Shown here: positions 46,358 to 55,799 of the stretch, piece after piece
Numbering within the stretch: the first letter of the stretch is position 1
Layout: the number at the start of each line of letters is the position of its first letter
Assembly (NCBI RefSeq): GCF_014836335.1
Contig: NZ_JACSRA010000005.1
Span: 111,491-175,490 of the forward strand
Source of the DNA: Clostridium cibarium
GTDB taxonomy: Bacteria; Bacillota; Clostridia; Clostridiales; Clostridiaceae
DNA length: 64,000 nt
Direction of reading: 5' to 3'
The notes under the pieces: model-generated
What the model saw: the letters and a program-made list of their open reading frames with translations, nothing else
The model's database searches: none
Told to the model about the DNA's origin: nothing
Program-made: the position numbers and the translations under genes

Positions 46358-46391
46358 CGCCTTTTTATACTCTCAAAGGGCGATTTTTTTT
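46358..46391 (+). terminator. Riboswitch-controlled attenuator upstream of cbiM
   Basis: Stem CGCCTTTT / AAAGGGCG (one G-T pair) with a 9-base loop, followed by ATTTTTTTT. It lies between the cobalamin aptamer and the cbiM ribosome binding site, in the expected expression-platform position. Confidence 0.88.
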
Positions 46392-46414
46392 GTTTAAAAA
46401 AAGGGGAGAATTAT

Positions 46415-47170
46415 ATGAATAAAAAAGAAAAAAGCTTTTTATTACTATCTGTAATTATAACTATAACTTTTGGAATTGGTAAAAATACAAATGCTATGCA
46501 TATAATGGAGGGGTATTTGCCACCTGCATATTGTATACTTTGGAGCGCATTATGCATTCCGTTCTTATTTCTAGGTTTGATTTCAATTAAAAGAACTATT
46601 AATGAACATAGAAAAACACTTCTAATTCTAGCTATGGTTGGCGCTTACTGTTTTACACTTTCTGCACTTAAAATACCTTCTGTGTCAGGTAGTAGCTCAC
46701 ATCCTACTGGTACTGGTCTTGGAGCTATATTATTTGGCCCTGCTGTAATGAGTGTTGTAGGCATAATAGTTTTATTATTTCAAGCAATATTACTTGCACA
46801 TGGCGGATTGACAACTTTAGGCGCAAATACCTTTTCCATGGCAATTGCTGGTCCTATATTATCTTATATAATTTATAAAGTATCACTAAAAGCAAAAATT
46901 CCTAAGATGATTGCTATATTTTTAGCTGCATCTTTAGGAGACTTATTTACTTATTGTATTACCTCTATTCAGCTAGCACTTGCTTATCCATCAGAAGTTG
47001 GTGGATTTATGGCATCTTTAATTAATTTTATGAGTATATTTGCTATTACCCAAATTCCATTAGCTATCATTGAAGGAATCTTAACTGTTATTGTTATTAT
47101 GGGACTTGAAAGTTATGCAAAATCTGAACTTAGTGAACTTGGATATTTTAATAAGGGAGGCATAAATTAA
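46415..47170 (+). CDS. cbiM: Cobalt transport protein CbiM (ECF S-component)
   Basis: Membrane protein of 251 aa forming the cobalt-specific unit of the CbiMNQO ECF transporter. A signal-peptide-like segment ends TNA and is followed by [13 protein letters not shown], whose free Met-His N-terminus coordinates Co(II) in characterised CbiM. Several helices follow, with the conserved [13 protein letters not shown] and [15 protein letters not shown] use the ATG at 46415 with a GGGGAG site; a longer frame from 46352 would run through the terminator hairpin. It overlaps cbiN by one base. Confidence 0.95.
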   Translation: MNKKEKSFLLLSVIITITFGIGKNTNAMHIMEGYLPPAYCILWSALCIPFLFLGLISIKRTINEHRKTLLILAMVGAYCFTLSALKIPSVSGSSSHPTGTGLGAILFGPAVMSVVGIIVLLFQAILLAHGGLTTLGANTFSMAIAGPILSYIIYKVSLKAKIPKMIAIFLAASLGDLFTYCITSIQLALAYPSEVGGFMASLINFMSIFAITQIPLAIIEGILTVIVIMGLESYAKSELSELGYFNKGGIN

Positions 47171-47478
47171 TGAGCAAAAAAAAGACTGTTATAATATTAC
47201 TCTTAATTTGTATTCTTATTGCTTCAGTACCATTAATATTAGTTAAAAATTCTGATTTTGCTGGTTCAGATTCCTTAGCTGAGGAATCTATATCTCAAAT
47301 TAATCCTTCTTATAAAGCTTGGGCATCACCTATTTTAGAACCACCTGGTTCTGAAACCGAATCATTATTATTCAGTCTTCAAGCTGCTATTGGAGCCGGT
47401 ATATTAGGTTATGGATTAGGTACTTTAAGAACTCGCGCAAAACTTACAAAGGAAAATAGAAATGATAACAATAGATAA
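47170..47478 (+). CDS. cbiN: Cobalt transport protein CbiN
   Basis: Small accessory subunit of 102 aa with two membrane helices (about 5-25 and 70-90) and an extracytoplasmic loop containing FAGSDSLAEESISQ and WASPILEPPGSETESLLF, typical of CbiN. It helps load cobalt into CbiM. Start TAATG overlap with cbiM; its end overlaps cbiQ by 17 bases. Confidence 0.93.
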   Translation: MSKKKTVIILLLICILIASVPLILVKNSDFAGSDSLAEESISQINPSYKAWASPILEPPGSETESLLFSLQAAIGAGILGYGLGTLRTRAKLTKENRNDNNR

Positions 47479-48226
47479 ATTAGCATATAATTCAAACTTA
47501 CGCCATAAAGATCCAAGTCTAAAATCTTTTTTTGCTATAAGTATTCTTTTGATTTGTGTCATAGCTCGTTCAAATATTATATCTTTAGTTACATTAGTTT
47601 TAATGGGAGCTATTACTTTGCTTTATAATAATATTTCCTTAACTTATTATTTAAAACTTTTAACTGTTCCCTTTTTATTTTTATTACTAAGTTCAGTTGC
47701 AATAATATTTAATATTACTACTTATCCATTAGATTTATTTTCATTAGAATTTGGAAGTCATTATCTAGCTATAAGTAGTAATTCTCTATTTTTTACTATA
47801 AATTTAATCCTTACAGCTATTAGTTCTATATCTTGCTTATATCTTTTAACATTAACTACGCCCTTTACAGATCTACTTAGTGTTTTAAAAAAAATTCATT
47901 GCCCTTTTATCATAATAGAGCTAATGCTATTGATTTATAGATATATTTTTGTTCTGCTAGATATTGCATTAACTATTCAAACCTCGCAAAAATCTAGATT
48001 AGGTAATAAAAACTTTAAAACCTCACTATATAGTATGAGTCAAATGCTTTCTGTCCTACTAATTAGATCTTTTAAGAAAGCTTCCACTCTTTATGATTCA
48101 ATGGAATCTCGATGCTATAATGGAGAAATTCATGTATTAAATGAAACTTACGAAATATGTACAAAAGATATTTTAGTTGTAATCTTAATTGAAGTATTTA
48201 TTTTAGCACTTGCTATATTAGTATAA
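47462..48226 (+). CDS. cbiQ: Cobalt ECF transporter T component CbiQ
   Basis: Transmembrane coupling protein of 254 aa that links CbiM to the ATPase. Several helices and the signature coupling motifs near residues 175-205 (SKASTLYDSMESRCYNGE-type, here KKASTLYDSMESRCYNGE). The start overlaps the cbiN end. The short gap to cbiO keeps it in the operon. Confidence 0.92.
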   Translation: MITIDKLAYNSNLRHKDPSLKSFFAISILLICVIARSNIISLVTLVLMGAITLLYNNISLTYYLKLLTVPFLFLLLSSVAIIFNITTYPLDLFSLEFGSHYLAISSNSLFFTINLILTAISSISCLYLLTLTTPFTDLLSVLKKIHCPFIIIELMLLIYRYIFVLLDIALTIQTSQKSRLGNKNFKTSLYSMSQMLSVLLIRSFKKASTLYDSMESRCYNGEIHVLNETYEICTKDILVVILIEVFILALAILV

Positions 48227-48245
48227 ATTCAAGGAGTAACATATT

Positions 48246-49085
48246 ATGGATAATGTTATTATAAAAGCTGAACATCTTTGTTATACCTATGAAGATGGCT
48301 CTAAAGCACTAGATGATGTTAATATTGAAATCACAAAAGGAGAAAAGATTGCAGTTATGGGTTCTAACGGATCAGGAAAATCTACTTTTTTTCTTTGTTT
48401 AAATGGAATACACAAACCTCAATCTGGAAGCTTATTCTTTAATAATTCACCTATAAACTATTCAAGAAAAGGTCTTATTGATTTGAGAAGTAAAGTTGGA
48501 ATTGTATTTCAAGATCCAGATAACCAATTATTTTCTGCAAATATATTTCAAGAAATATCCTTTGGATTATTAAATTTAGGAATTAATGAAAAAGAGGCTC
48601 GCTTAAAGGTTGAAAGTATAATTGAAGATTTAGATATCTATCCTTTTCGTTTAAAACCAACTCATAATTTAAGTGGCGGACAAAAAAAGCAAGTGTCTAT
48701 AGCTGATATTTTAGTTATGGAACCAGAAGTAGTTCTGTTAGATGAACCAGCTTCAGCTTTAGATCCTAAACATACTGATATGATTTATGGTATTATTAAT
48801 AAATTAAGCGATAAGAGGATAACTGTTATAATTTCTACCCACGATGTTGATCATGCATTTAAATGGGCAGATACAATAGTCCTATTTCATGAAGGAACTA
48901 TCTTAAAAAAAAGTACTCCAGAAGATATTTTTAAAGATAACGAACTTTTATTAAAAACAAATTTGAAAAAACCTGTGATTTTAGAATTGTTTGAAAGTCT
49001 GTGTAAGAAAAACCTCTTAGCTTCTTCTCTACCAGTGCCTAAAACATTAGAAACTCTTCAATCATATATTGAAAATATTAATTAA
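48246..49085 (+). CDS. cbiO: Cobalt ECF transporter ATPase CbiO
   Basis: ABC ATPase of 279 aa. Walker A GSNGSGKST near residue 38, Q-loop FQDPDNQLFS, signature LSGGQKKQ near 140, Walker B VVLLDEPASALDP near 160, switch ISTHDVDHAF. The FQDPDNQLF motif is typical of ECF ATPases. It likely works as a homodimer because only one ATPase gene is present. The ribosome binding site is AAGGAG. Confidence 0.95.
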   Translation: MDNVIIKAEHLCYTYEDGSKALDDVNIEITKGEKIAVMGSNGSGKSTFFLCLNGIHKPQSGSLFFNNSPINYSRKGLIDLRSKVGIVFQDPDNQLFSANIFQEISFGLLNLGINEKEARLKVESIIEDLDIYPFRLKPTHNLSGGQKKQVSIADILVMEPEVVLLDEPASALDPKHTDMIYGIINKLSDKRITVIISTHDVDHAFKWADTIVLFHEGTILKKSTPEDIFKDNELLLKTNLKKPVILELFESLCKKNLLASSLPVPKTLETLQSYIENIN

Positions 49086-49100
49086 CATAGGGAGGTAATT

Positions 49101-49892
49101 ATGTCGCAAGTTTGCAAAAAAGGTCTTCTTGTTGTAAGTTTTGGAACAAGCTATAATTATACAAGAGAAAAAAATATTAAAGCAATTGAAGATGATATAC
49201 ACAATAACTATCCAGATTATAAAATATATCGAGCTTTTACAAGTAATATGATTATTAGAAAAGTATTTAAAAGAGATGGTATTAAAATTAATACTGTAGT
49301 TGAAGCTCTTAATACGATGAGAGAAGATGGTATAGAAGATTTATTAGTACAACCCACTCATATACTAAATGGTGTAGAAAATGATTTAATGATTGAAGCT
49401 TTACATAAATATAGACATTATTTTAATTCTATAAAGTTGGGCAATCCTCTTTTAACTACTCAAGAAGATTATATTAACCTAATTAATACTATATCTGAAG
49501 AATTTAGTTATATGAACCAAGATGCAGCACTTGTTTGTATGGGACACGGAACTACACATTATGTAAACACTACATATGCTGCTTTAGATTATATGTTTAA
49601 GGAAAAAGGATTTAACAATATATTTATAGGAACTGTAGAAGCCTATCCAGATTTTGATGTAATTTTAAAATCTATAAAAGCTTTTAATCCTAAGAAAATT
49701 ATTCTTATGCCTCTTATGGTAGTTGCAGGAGATCACGCTATAAATGACATGGCTAGTACAGATGAGGATTCATGGAAAACTCAATTTGAAAATGAAGGTT
49801 TTTCTGTTAAATGTGTTCTAAAAGGCCTTGGCGAATATCCAAGTATCAGAAAAATTTATGTAGATCATGTTTCTCGTGCTAAAAATCTTTAA
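49101..49892 (+). CDS. cbiK: Sirohydrochlorin cobaltochelatase CbiK (anaerobic)
   Basis: Class II chelatase of 263 aa inserting Co(II) into sirohydrochlorin or precorrin-2 in oxygen-independent cobalamin synthesis. It begins KKGLLVVSFGTSYNYTREKN, carries QPTHILNGVENDLM with a metal-site His near 93, the catalytic-type CMGHGTTHYVNTTYAAL near 150, and MPLMVVAGDHAINDMA near 210. It is the last gene of the riboswitch-controlled operon, so cobalt import and insertion are regulated together. Confidence 0.95.
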   Translation: MSQVCKKGLLVVSFGTSYNYTREKNIKAIEDDIHNNYPDYKIYRAFTSNMIIRKVFKRDGIKINTVVEALNTMREDGIEDLLVQPTHILNGVENDLMIEALHKYRHYFNSIKLGNPLLTTQEDYINLINTISEEFSYMNQDAALVCMGHGTTHYVNTTYAALDYMFKEKGFNNIFIGTVEAYPDFDVILKSIKAFNPKKIILMPLMVVAGDHAINDMASTDEDSWKTQFENEGFSVKCVLKGLGEYPSIRKIYVDHVSRAKNL

Positions 49893-49911
49893 TAACCAAA
49901 GAATAAATATT

Positions 49912-49983
49912 CTAAACCATATATATGGTAATATTCCAAACCATATATATGGTAATATTCCAAACCATATATATGGTAATATT
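49912..49983. repeat. Three tandem 24-base palindromic repeats
   Basis: Three head-to-tail units of 24 bases, differing only at the second base of the first unit. Each contains the 14-base perfect palindrome ACCATATATATGGT, and the units are joined by the smaller palindrome AATATT. They lie 20 bases after cbiK, between the convergent cbi and NRPS operons. The rest of the 304-base gap (49893-50196) has no gene I can support, only a 30-codon frame from 50137 that may be the start of a lost transposase. Confidence 0.9.
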
Positions 49984-50196
49984 CTTCAGAATATGCTAAA
50001 ATAATGCGAGTTCTAAAAACCTCACTTCAATAACACGTCATCTTATTTTAAATTTCTGGTAAACTTCTGGCTAAAAAAGCATAGCCAATCCTTAAAATAT
50101 AAGTAAATTAACTAAAAACTTATAAAAAGGAAACTATGACTATGCTGAACAATCAAGAATATATTATATTTAATTCTTTGTTTTTAGAATTTCAAA

Positions 50197-53100
50197 TTAG
50201 AACATGCTACTTTTTAACTCTTCAGTAAATAAATTTTTAATTTTTTCTTCTTCTTTATCAAAATTTAAAAATACTGATATTCTAAGCATATCATCATAAC
50301 ATCTTGCATTAAACTGAATTCTTGGAATAAATCCAAGCATTTCATTATTATTTTCTAAAATTAAATTTTTCATAAACTCGTCTTCATCTTTTTTAAATTT
50401 ACCTTGAAAATTGAAAATTATGGACTTTTCTAAAGAGTGATTTTTCATAAGGTATTGTACTTTCTTATTTTCTAAGCTTTCTTTCCCAAATAAGAAATTA
50501 AAAAAGTTAATTCCATGTTTTGATGATATATTTACTTTATCTTTGGCTTTTTCCATAACTCCTCTATTATCTTTGTCATCTTCATATCCCAATATAGGTA
50601 TTAAATCAATAAATTCCCCAATTGTATTAAAGTATGTTTTTTCTTTATATTTTCTTCCATACCCTATCATATATATTGGAACTTTAGAAATCCCAAAGTG
50701 CTTTTTACAAACTCGATTCACAAGTTCTAATGATACTGCTGAAGGATCAAATTCAGAGTTAGTCTTTTCCATACCACCTAAGTTTATATCATAATTAAAC
50801 GCTGCTATTTTCGATGGCTCATATTCTGGAGATGTTTCTTCTATTTTTGATAAATACTTTTCAAATTCTTTTAGTTCAAAAGCATCTATTATTTCTTCTT
50901 CTGTAATAGATTGTGCTCCCCCTCTTACTTGCTCTACATAACGTTCATAACTCTCAATTTCTACATCATTAATATCTTGGCCACTTTCAAGAATATCGTA
51001 ATATTCAAATATCTTTCTTGATATAATCTCACTACTCATGGCATCAAATATAGCATGCGAAAAAGGTAAAACTAAAAGGTAATCTTTTAAGTTTTCTCTT
51101 ACCAATAACATTTTATATAAAAGAGAATTTTCTTTTTTATATCCTTTTATAAAATATTGTTCTATACTATCTTTTAAAAACCTACTGTTAAAATCTAATG
51201 CAAATTCAGATAAATCCACATAAGGTATTGAAAGTTTTTCTGGGACACTATATTCTTCCCAGAAATATTCTTCTTTTTCTTTTACTAATATACTTCTCAA
51301 TAATCCTTGTTTTGAAACCAAATGTAATATTGCTTTTTCTAGAATATTCATATCTAAATAACGTTCAATTCTAATTGCAATACCAGATTTTTCTGAGTAC
51401 TTTATATGAAATTCTTGACAAGGAGCAATCTCATATCTTTTTAATATGTCTTGTGTAAGTACAGCATCATTAAACTTAGATTCTTCTTGTTCCACTTTCT
51501 CCATTAACTCTTTACTTTTTTCTATTAAAAGTTCATTTTTTAAATTTATGCTTTCTGAAAATTGTATTGGATCCATTTGCATAGATATTTTTTCAGATAA
51601 CTGCATCATAGATATAGCTCTCATATAATGAGGATATATGCTTTTATGCATTTTTTCTTTTATAAATTTAGTTATTTCATTTAACTCTACTGTTTTTGAA
51701 TTATCTATAAATAAAACATAATATTCTTTTTCTTCAACATTATACTTTATAAATTTATTTCTAACTGTAAATTTATCTGTTATAGCTTTTGAAGCTTTCT
51801 CAACATCATTTATCAAGCCATTCTCATCGCCTAAAATTCCCAAGTATTCAGAAATCTTTTTTATACTTGAATATTGGAATATATCATTTATTTTCAAGCT
51901 CATTCCAATTTGCTCACATTTTAAGACAAATCTTATTGCTTTTAATGAGTCTCCTCCTAGCTCAAAAAAATCTTCATTTATTCCAACATTGCTTATTCCT
52001 AATACTTCTTTCAATATATTTGCAAGTTTTTCCTCTAATTCATTTCGAGGTGACTCAAAAGATATTTTTTCATTTACATTATTAGCTAATTTAGATAAAG
52101 CTTTTTTATCTATTTTTCCATTTGCATTTATTGGCATATCATCAATTTGTATAAAATATGCTGGAATCATATAATATGGTAATGTTTTTGATAAAAACTC
52201 TTTTAAATGCTGAACTTGTATTTTTTCATCCGAAACTATATATGTATAAATGCTTTTATCTTCATTTCCTGTTTCCTTTACTACAAGTGCAACTTCTTTT
52301 ACTTTTTCATATTTTAGAATTTGACTTTCTATTTCCTCTAGTTCTATTCTAAATCCTCTGATTTTTACCTGATTATCTATTCTACCTAAAAACTCTATAT
52401 TCCCATCTGGTAACCATCTTGCCAAATCTCCAGATTTATATATTCTTTCTCCATTTTCAAATGGATTTTCTACAAACTTCTCTTTTGTTAAAGATAAATT
52501 ATTAACATATCCTCTTGCTAACCCAGTTCCTGAAATACAAAGTTCTCCTGGTATTCCAACTGGTTGTAAATTTTCATCTTTATCTAAAATATATATTTTA
52601 GAATTTGACACAGGTTTTCCTATTGGAATGTTTTCATACTTTCCATCCACAACGAAACTTGTTGTAACTACTGTATTTTCTGTAGGTCCATAATTGTTAA
52701 TCAAATCATATTCTTTATTGAAATATTTCTTTAACTTATCTCCTCCAGCTAGAACTTTTCTTAAACTTTTAAAATTACATTCTTCCATAAGTTGCTCACA
52801 AATTTGAGTTGGCAAAAAGCTTATAGTAATAGAATTATCATTATAAAATTGTTCTAATTTTTTTATATCCAATTTTATATTATTTTCAATTATATAAATA
52901 GTAGCTCCTGAAATGATGTAAGGGAACATTTCCCACACAGAAGCATCAAAACCAACCCCTGCATATTTTGTACTTCTATCATTTTCAGTTACTTGAAAAT
53001 ATTCATTATGCCAAAAACATAAATTAACTAAAGACCTATGTTCTATCATTACTCCTTTAGGATTACCTGTAGTTCCTGATGTATAAATTACATATGCTAA

Positions 53101-55773
53101 ATCACTAGATTTAGCTAAAGATTTAGTATAATTTTCACTATATTCTTCTAAAATACCTGTACCTAGCTGACATTTATGTTTTTTAGCTACAATTTTATTG
53201 TCCACTTTTTTGTCAATTTCAAACAAGGCATCATATCTAAATTTAGTTAATTCATTTTCAATTGTATGTATTTTATCAGTAAACTTTACACTTTTCACTT
53301 CTTTAACATCTATAACTATATCTTCAAAGAAGCTTCTTGAAACAAAAAGTTCATTTGAGAAATCAGTTTTTGTTCTATAATTTAAATTTGAATGGGTATC
53401 CTTAAATTCTATTAACGATTCAATTAAATTTGATTTTAAATCCTGATCCATTACATCACCAATAAATAGAATTCCTTTTTCTCCTATCTTATCTACTACT
53501 TTATCTATTACTTTTCTTAAATAGTTATGTCCATGAAAACATTGTATTACACTATTTATAATTACAATATCAAAATTATCATCTTCAAGTTGATCTATCT
53601 CTCCTGCTTGAAGGCATGCTAATTTGATATTTGATATTTGTTCTTCTTTTACCCTCTTTTTATTTTTCTCTATAATATTATAAGAAAGGTCTGTCCCATA
53701 ATACATATTTACTAATGGAGCTATTTTAAACATACTTAAACCTGATGCACAACCTACTTCTAACACTCTTACATTTTTATTCAAATATGGCTTAAGCTTT
53801 TTAAATATATTACTTGAGTATTCATCCATTTCTTCTCTGCTTAGATCTTCACCAGTGTAACTATTTTTCCATCCGCCACCTTCTATATCGTCATTTGCAC
53901 TATCTGCTACCTGTTGCCAAAGTCGTGTATTCATTAACTCATTTTCTTCCTTTTCTTCAGCTTCATACACATTTTCTTTGTCTAAACATATATATGTATC
54001 AAATGTTTCACATTCCCACTGAAGTCTATTTAATACCCTTATATGTTCTGTGGTTGATAGCATTAGCTTTATTTTAGCATCATCAATTATATATTTTATT
54101 CTTTCCTCTGGATATTCTGGATCAATTGGAACATAAGCTCCTCCTGCTTTCAATATACCTAATATTGAAATAAGCATTTTTTCACTACTATCCATTAAGA
54201 CACCTATTAAAAAATCAGACTTTTCATTTTCCTGTTTTTTAATATAATTGGCTAATCTATTTGACTTTTCATCTATTTCTTTATATGTAAATTCAATTCC
54301 TTTAAATACAACTGCAGCCTTATTAGGAGTTCTATTAACTTGCTCTATAAATAATTCATGAATTGTTTTATCTTTAGGATATAAATTCTCTATATTATTG
54401 AAATCAAATAATATTTTTTGTTTTTCTTCCTCTGTTACAATTCCTATATCCTTTATTTTTACTTCAGGATTTTCAATGATTTCAGATAAAACTTGTTTCA
54501 TATGATCTTCTATATTTTTTATATCTTCTTTTTTATAAACAGTTTCATTGTAGCTAAGACGAATCTTTAACTTATCTCCTGGAACTACAATTATATTAAA
54601 GTCATAATTTATTTGTTCATATATATCAATATCAGCAACTTTAAATCCTAATAAATCTTTGTTTCCAAAGAAACTATTAATATCATCTTGTAAAGGATAA
54701 TTTTCAAAACCTACTAAATGATTTATAAGATTATGCTTTAAATCTGTATTTGACTGTATTTCTGATAATGGAACATAATGATAACCAGTTGAGGAAGTTG
54801 ATTCTTCATGAATTTTCTTTATTAATTCTATGAAATTCATTTCTTTATCACAATTTATTCTAACTGGAATGGTATTTACAAATAGTCCTACCATTTCTTC
54901 AATTCCTTTTATTTCAGGAGGTCTACCAGATACTACAGAACCAAATACAATATCTTTAGTATTATTATACTTTTGCAGAACTATCCCCCACAGTGATTGA
55001 AAAACAGTATTTACTGTTACTTTATTTTCTTTTGCAATTAATTTTAACTTATCTGTAAGGTTTTCTTCCATTTCAAATATATGCTCTTTTAATACATATT
55101 GTTTTTTGTCAACACTATTTGAAAAATTAGGAACTATAGTTTCTTTTTCAAGACCTTCAAGATACTTATTCCAATATTCAATTGCTTCCTCTTTATTTTG
55201 TTTATAGAACCATTGTATATAATCATTGTATGGATAAATTTCTTTCTCTTCTAAATCTTTATTTTCTTTTAGACTTACATATATTTGAAATAATTCTTTA
55301 AATACAATCCCTAAACACCATCCATCCATTATAATATGGTGAAAACTTAATGCTAAACTAAATGAATTAGAATCTTTCTTTATTACTGATATTCTTATAA
55401 GGGTATCTTTGGTTAGATTAAACCCTCGTTTAATATCAGCTTTTTTAAATTCTTCTATATAAGTCTTTTTTTCTTCTTCTTCTAGATTTGATATATCTTT
55501 AAAAGTTATATCTGAAGCTCTTTCTGCTAATACAACTTGCTTTGGTTTTTCAATCTTTTCATATACAATAGCTGTTCTTAAAATATCATATCTCTGAAGC
55601 AATATGTTAAAACTTTTTTGTAATACTTCTATATCGATATAACCATCTAAATTAAGCACAATTTGCTCAAAATACACGCTTGAGCTTTTATTATTATCCA
55701 TAGCATGAAATAACATTCCCTCTTGCATTGGTGTTAATGAATATATTTTTTGAATTTTATTATTTTTTCTCAA
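50197..55773 (-). CDS. Non-ribosomal peptide synthetase: C - A with inserted methyltransferase - T - terminal C/E-like domain
   Basis: Protein of 1858 aa, second in the NRPS operon. C domain 1-440 with HHIIMDG near 148. The A domain starts near 460 (FTYKEIDEKSNRLANYI, then LKAGGAYVPIDPEYP near 543). Between core motifs A2 and A3 lies a SAM methyltransferase of about 250 residues with VLEVGCASGLSMF near 675. The A domain resumes at LAYVIYTSGTTGNPKG near 899 and ends NANGKIDKKAL. T domain: FFELGGDSLKAI, Ser near 1276. The terminal 450 residues form a C/E-superfamily domain with SHAIFDA near 1575 in place of HHxxxDG. No thioesterase or reductase. Pocket residues read by eye against GrsA are D-A-W-F-V-A-N-V-V, close to the Leu code DAWFLGNVVK. 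The start is a TTG with AAGGAGATG, 26 bases after the first NRPS gene. Confidence 0.92.
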   Translation of the reverse strand: MRKNNKIQKIYSLTPMQEGMLFHAMDNNKSSSVYFEQIVLNLDGYIDIEVLQKSFNILLQRYDILRTAIVYEKIEKPKQVVLAERASDITFKDISNLEEEEKKTYIEEFKKADIKRGFNLTKDTLIRISVIKKDSNSFSLALSFHHIIMDGWCLGIVFKELFQIYVSLKENKDLEEKEIYPYNDYIQWFYKQNKEEAIEYWNKYLEGLEKETIVPNFSNSVDKKQYVLKEHIFEMEENLTDKLKLIAKENKVTVNTVFQSLWGIVLQKYNNTKDIVFGSVVSGRPPEIKGIEEMVGLFVNTIPVRINCDKEMNFIELIKKIHEESTSSTGYHYVPLSEIQSNTDLKHNLINHLVGFENYPLQDDINSFFGNKDLLGFKVADIDIYEQINYDFNIIVVPGDKLKIRLSYNETVYKKEDIKNIEDHMKQVLSEIIENPEVKIKDIGIVTEEEKQKILFDFNNIENLYPKDKTIHELFIEQVNRTPNKAAVVFKGIEFTYKEIDEKSNRLANYIKKQENEKSDFLIGVLMDSSEKMLISILGILKAGGAYVPIDPEYPEERIKYIIDDAKIKLMLSTTEHIRVLNRLQWECETFDTYICLDKENVYEAEEKEENELMNTRLWQQVADSANDDIEGGGWKNSYTGEDLSREEMDEYSSNIFKKLKPYLNKNVRVLEVGCASGLSMFKIAPLVNMYYGTDLSYNIIEKNKKRVKEEQISNIKLACLQAGEIDQLEDDNFDIVIINSVIQCFHGHNYLRKVIDKVVDKIGEKGILFIGDVMDQDLKSNLIESLIEFKDTHSNLNYRTKTDFSNELFVSRSFFEDIVIDVKEVKSVKFTDKIHTIENELTKFRYDALFEIDKKVDNKIVAKKHKCQLGTGILEEYSENYTKSLAKSSDLAYVIYTSGTTGNPKGVMIEHRSLVNLCFWHNEYFQVTENDRSTKYAGVGFDASVWEMFPYIISGATIYIIENNIKLDIKKLEQFYNDNSITISFLPTQICEQLMEECNFKSLRKVLAGGDKLKKYFNKEYDLINNYGPTENTVVTTSFVVDGKYENIPIGKPVSNSKIYILDKDENLQPVGIPGELCISGTGLARGYVNNLSLTKEKFVENPFENGERIYKSGDLARWLPDGNIEFLGRIDNQVKIRGFRIELEEIESQILKYEKVKEVALVVKETGNEDKSIYTYIVSDEKIQVQHLKEFLSKTLPYYMIPAYFIQIDDMPINANGKIDKKALSKLANNVNEKISFESPRNELEEKLANILKEVLGISNVGINEDFFELGGDSLKAIRFVLKCEQIGMSLKINDIFQYSSIKKISEYLGILGDENGLINDVEKASKAITDKFTVRNKFIKYNVEEKEYYVLFIDNSKTVELNEITKFIKEKMHKSIYPHYMRAISMMQLSEKISMQMDPIQFSESINLKNELLIEKSKELMEKVEQEESKFNDAVLTQDILKRYEIAPCQEFHIKYSEKSGIAIRIERYLDMNILEKAILHLVSKQGLLRSILVKEKEEYFWEEYSVPEKLSIPYVDLSEFALDFNSRFLKDSIEQYFIKGYKKENSLLYKMLLVRENLKDYLLVLPFSHAIFDAMSSEIISRKIFEYYDILESGQDINDVEIESYERYVEQVRGGAQSITEEEIIDAFELKEFEKYLSKIEETSPEYEPSKIAAFNYDINLGGMEKTNSEFDPSAVSLELVNRVCKKHFGISKVPIYMIGYGRKYKEKTYFNTIGEFIDLIPILGYEDDKDNRGVMEKAKDKVNISSKHGINFFNFLFGKESLENKKVQYLMKNHSLEKSIIFNFQGKFKKDEDEFMKNLILENNNEMLGFIPRIQFNARCYDDMLRISVFLNFDKEEEKIKNLFTEELKSSMF

Positions 55774-55799
55774 TTAATACATCTCCTTCTTCATATAAA

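Noticed and set aside
49912..49983. Possible small CRISPR array
   Set aside because: The 24-base units are directly adjacent with no unique spacers, and no cas genes are nearby.
50137..50229. Plus-strand 30-codon frame starting MTMLNNQEYIIF with an AAAAAGGAAACT site
   Set aside because: It could be the 5' end of a lost transposase, and a partial inverted repeat (AGCATAG / CTATGCT) is nearby, but it is too short and I recognise no family; it also overlaps the NRPS 3' end.
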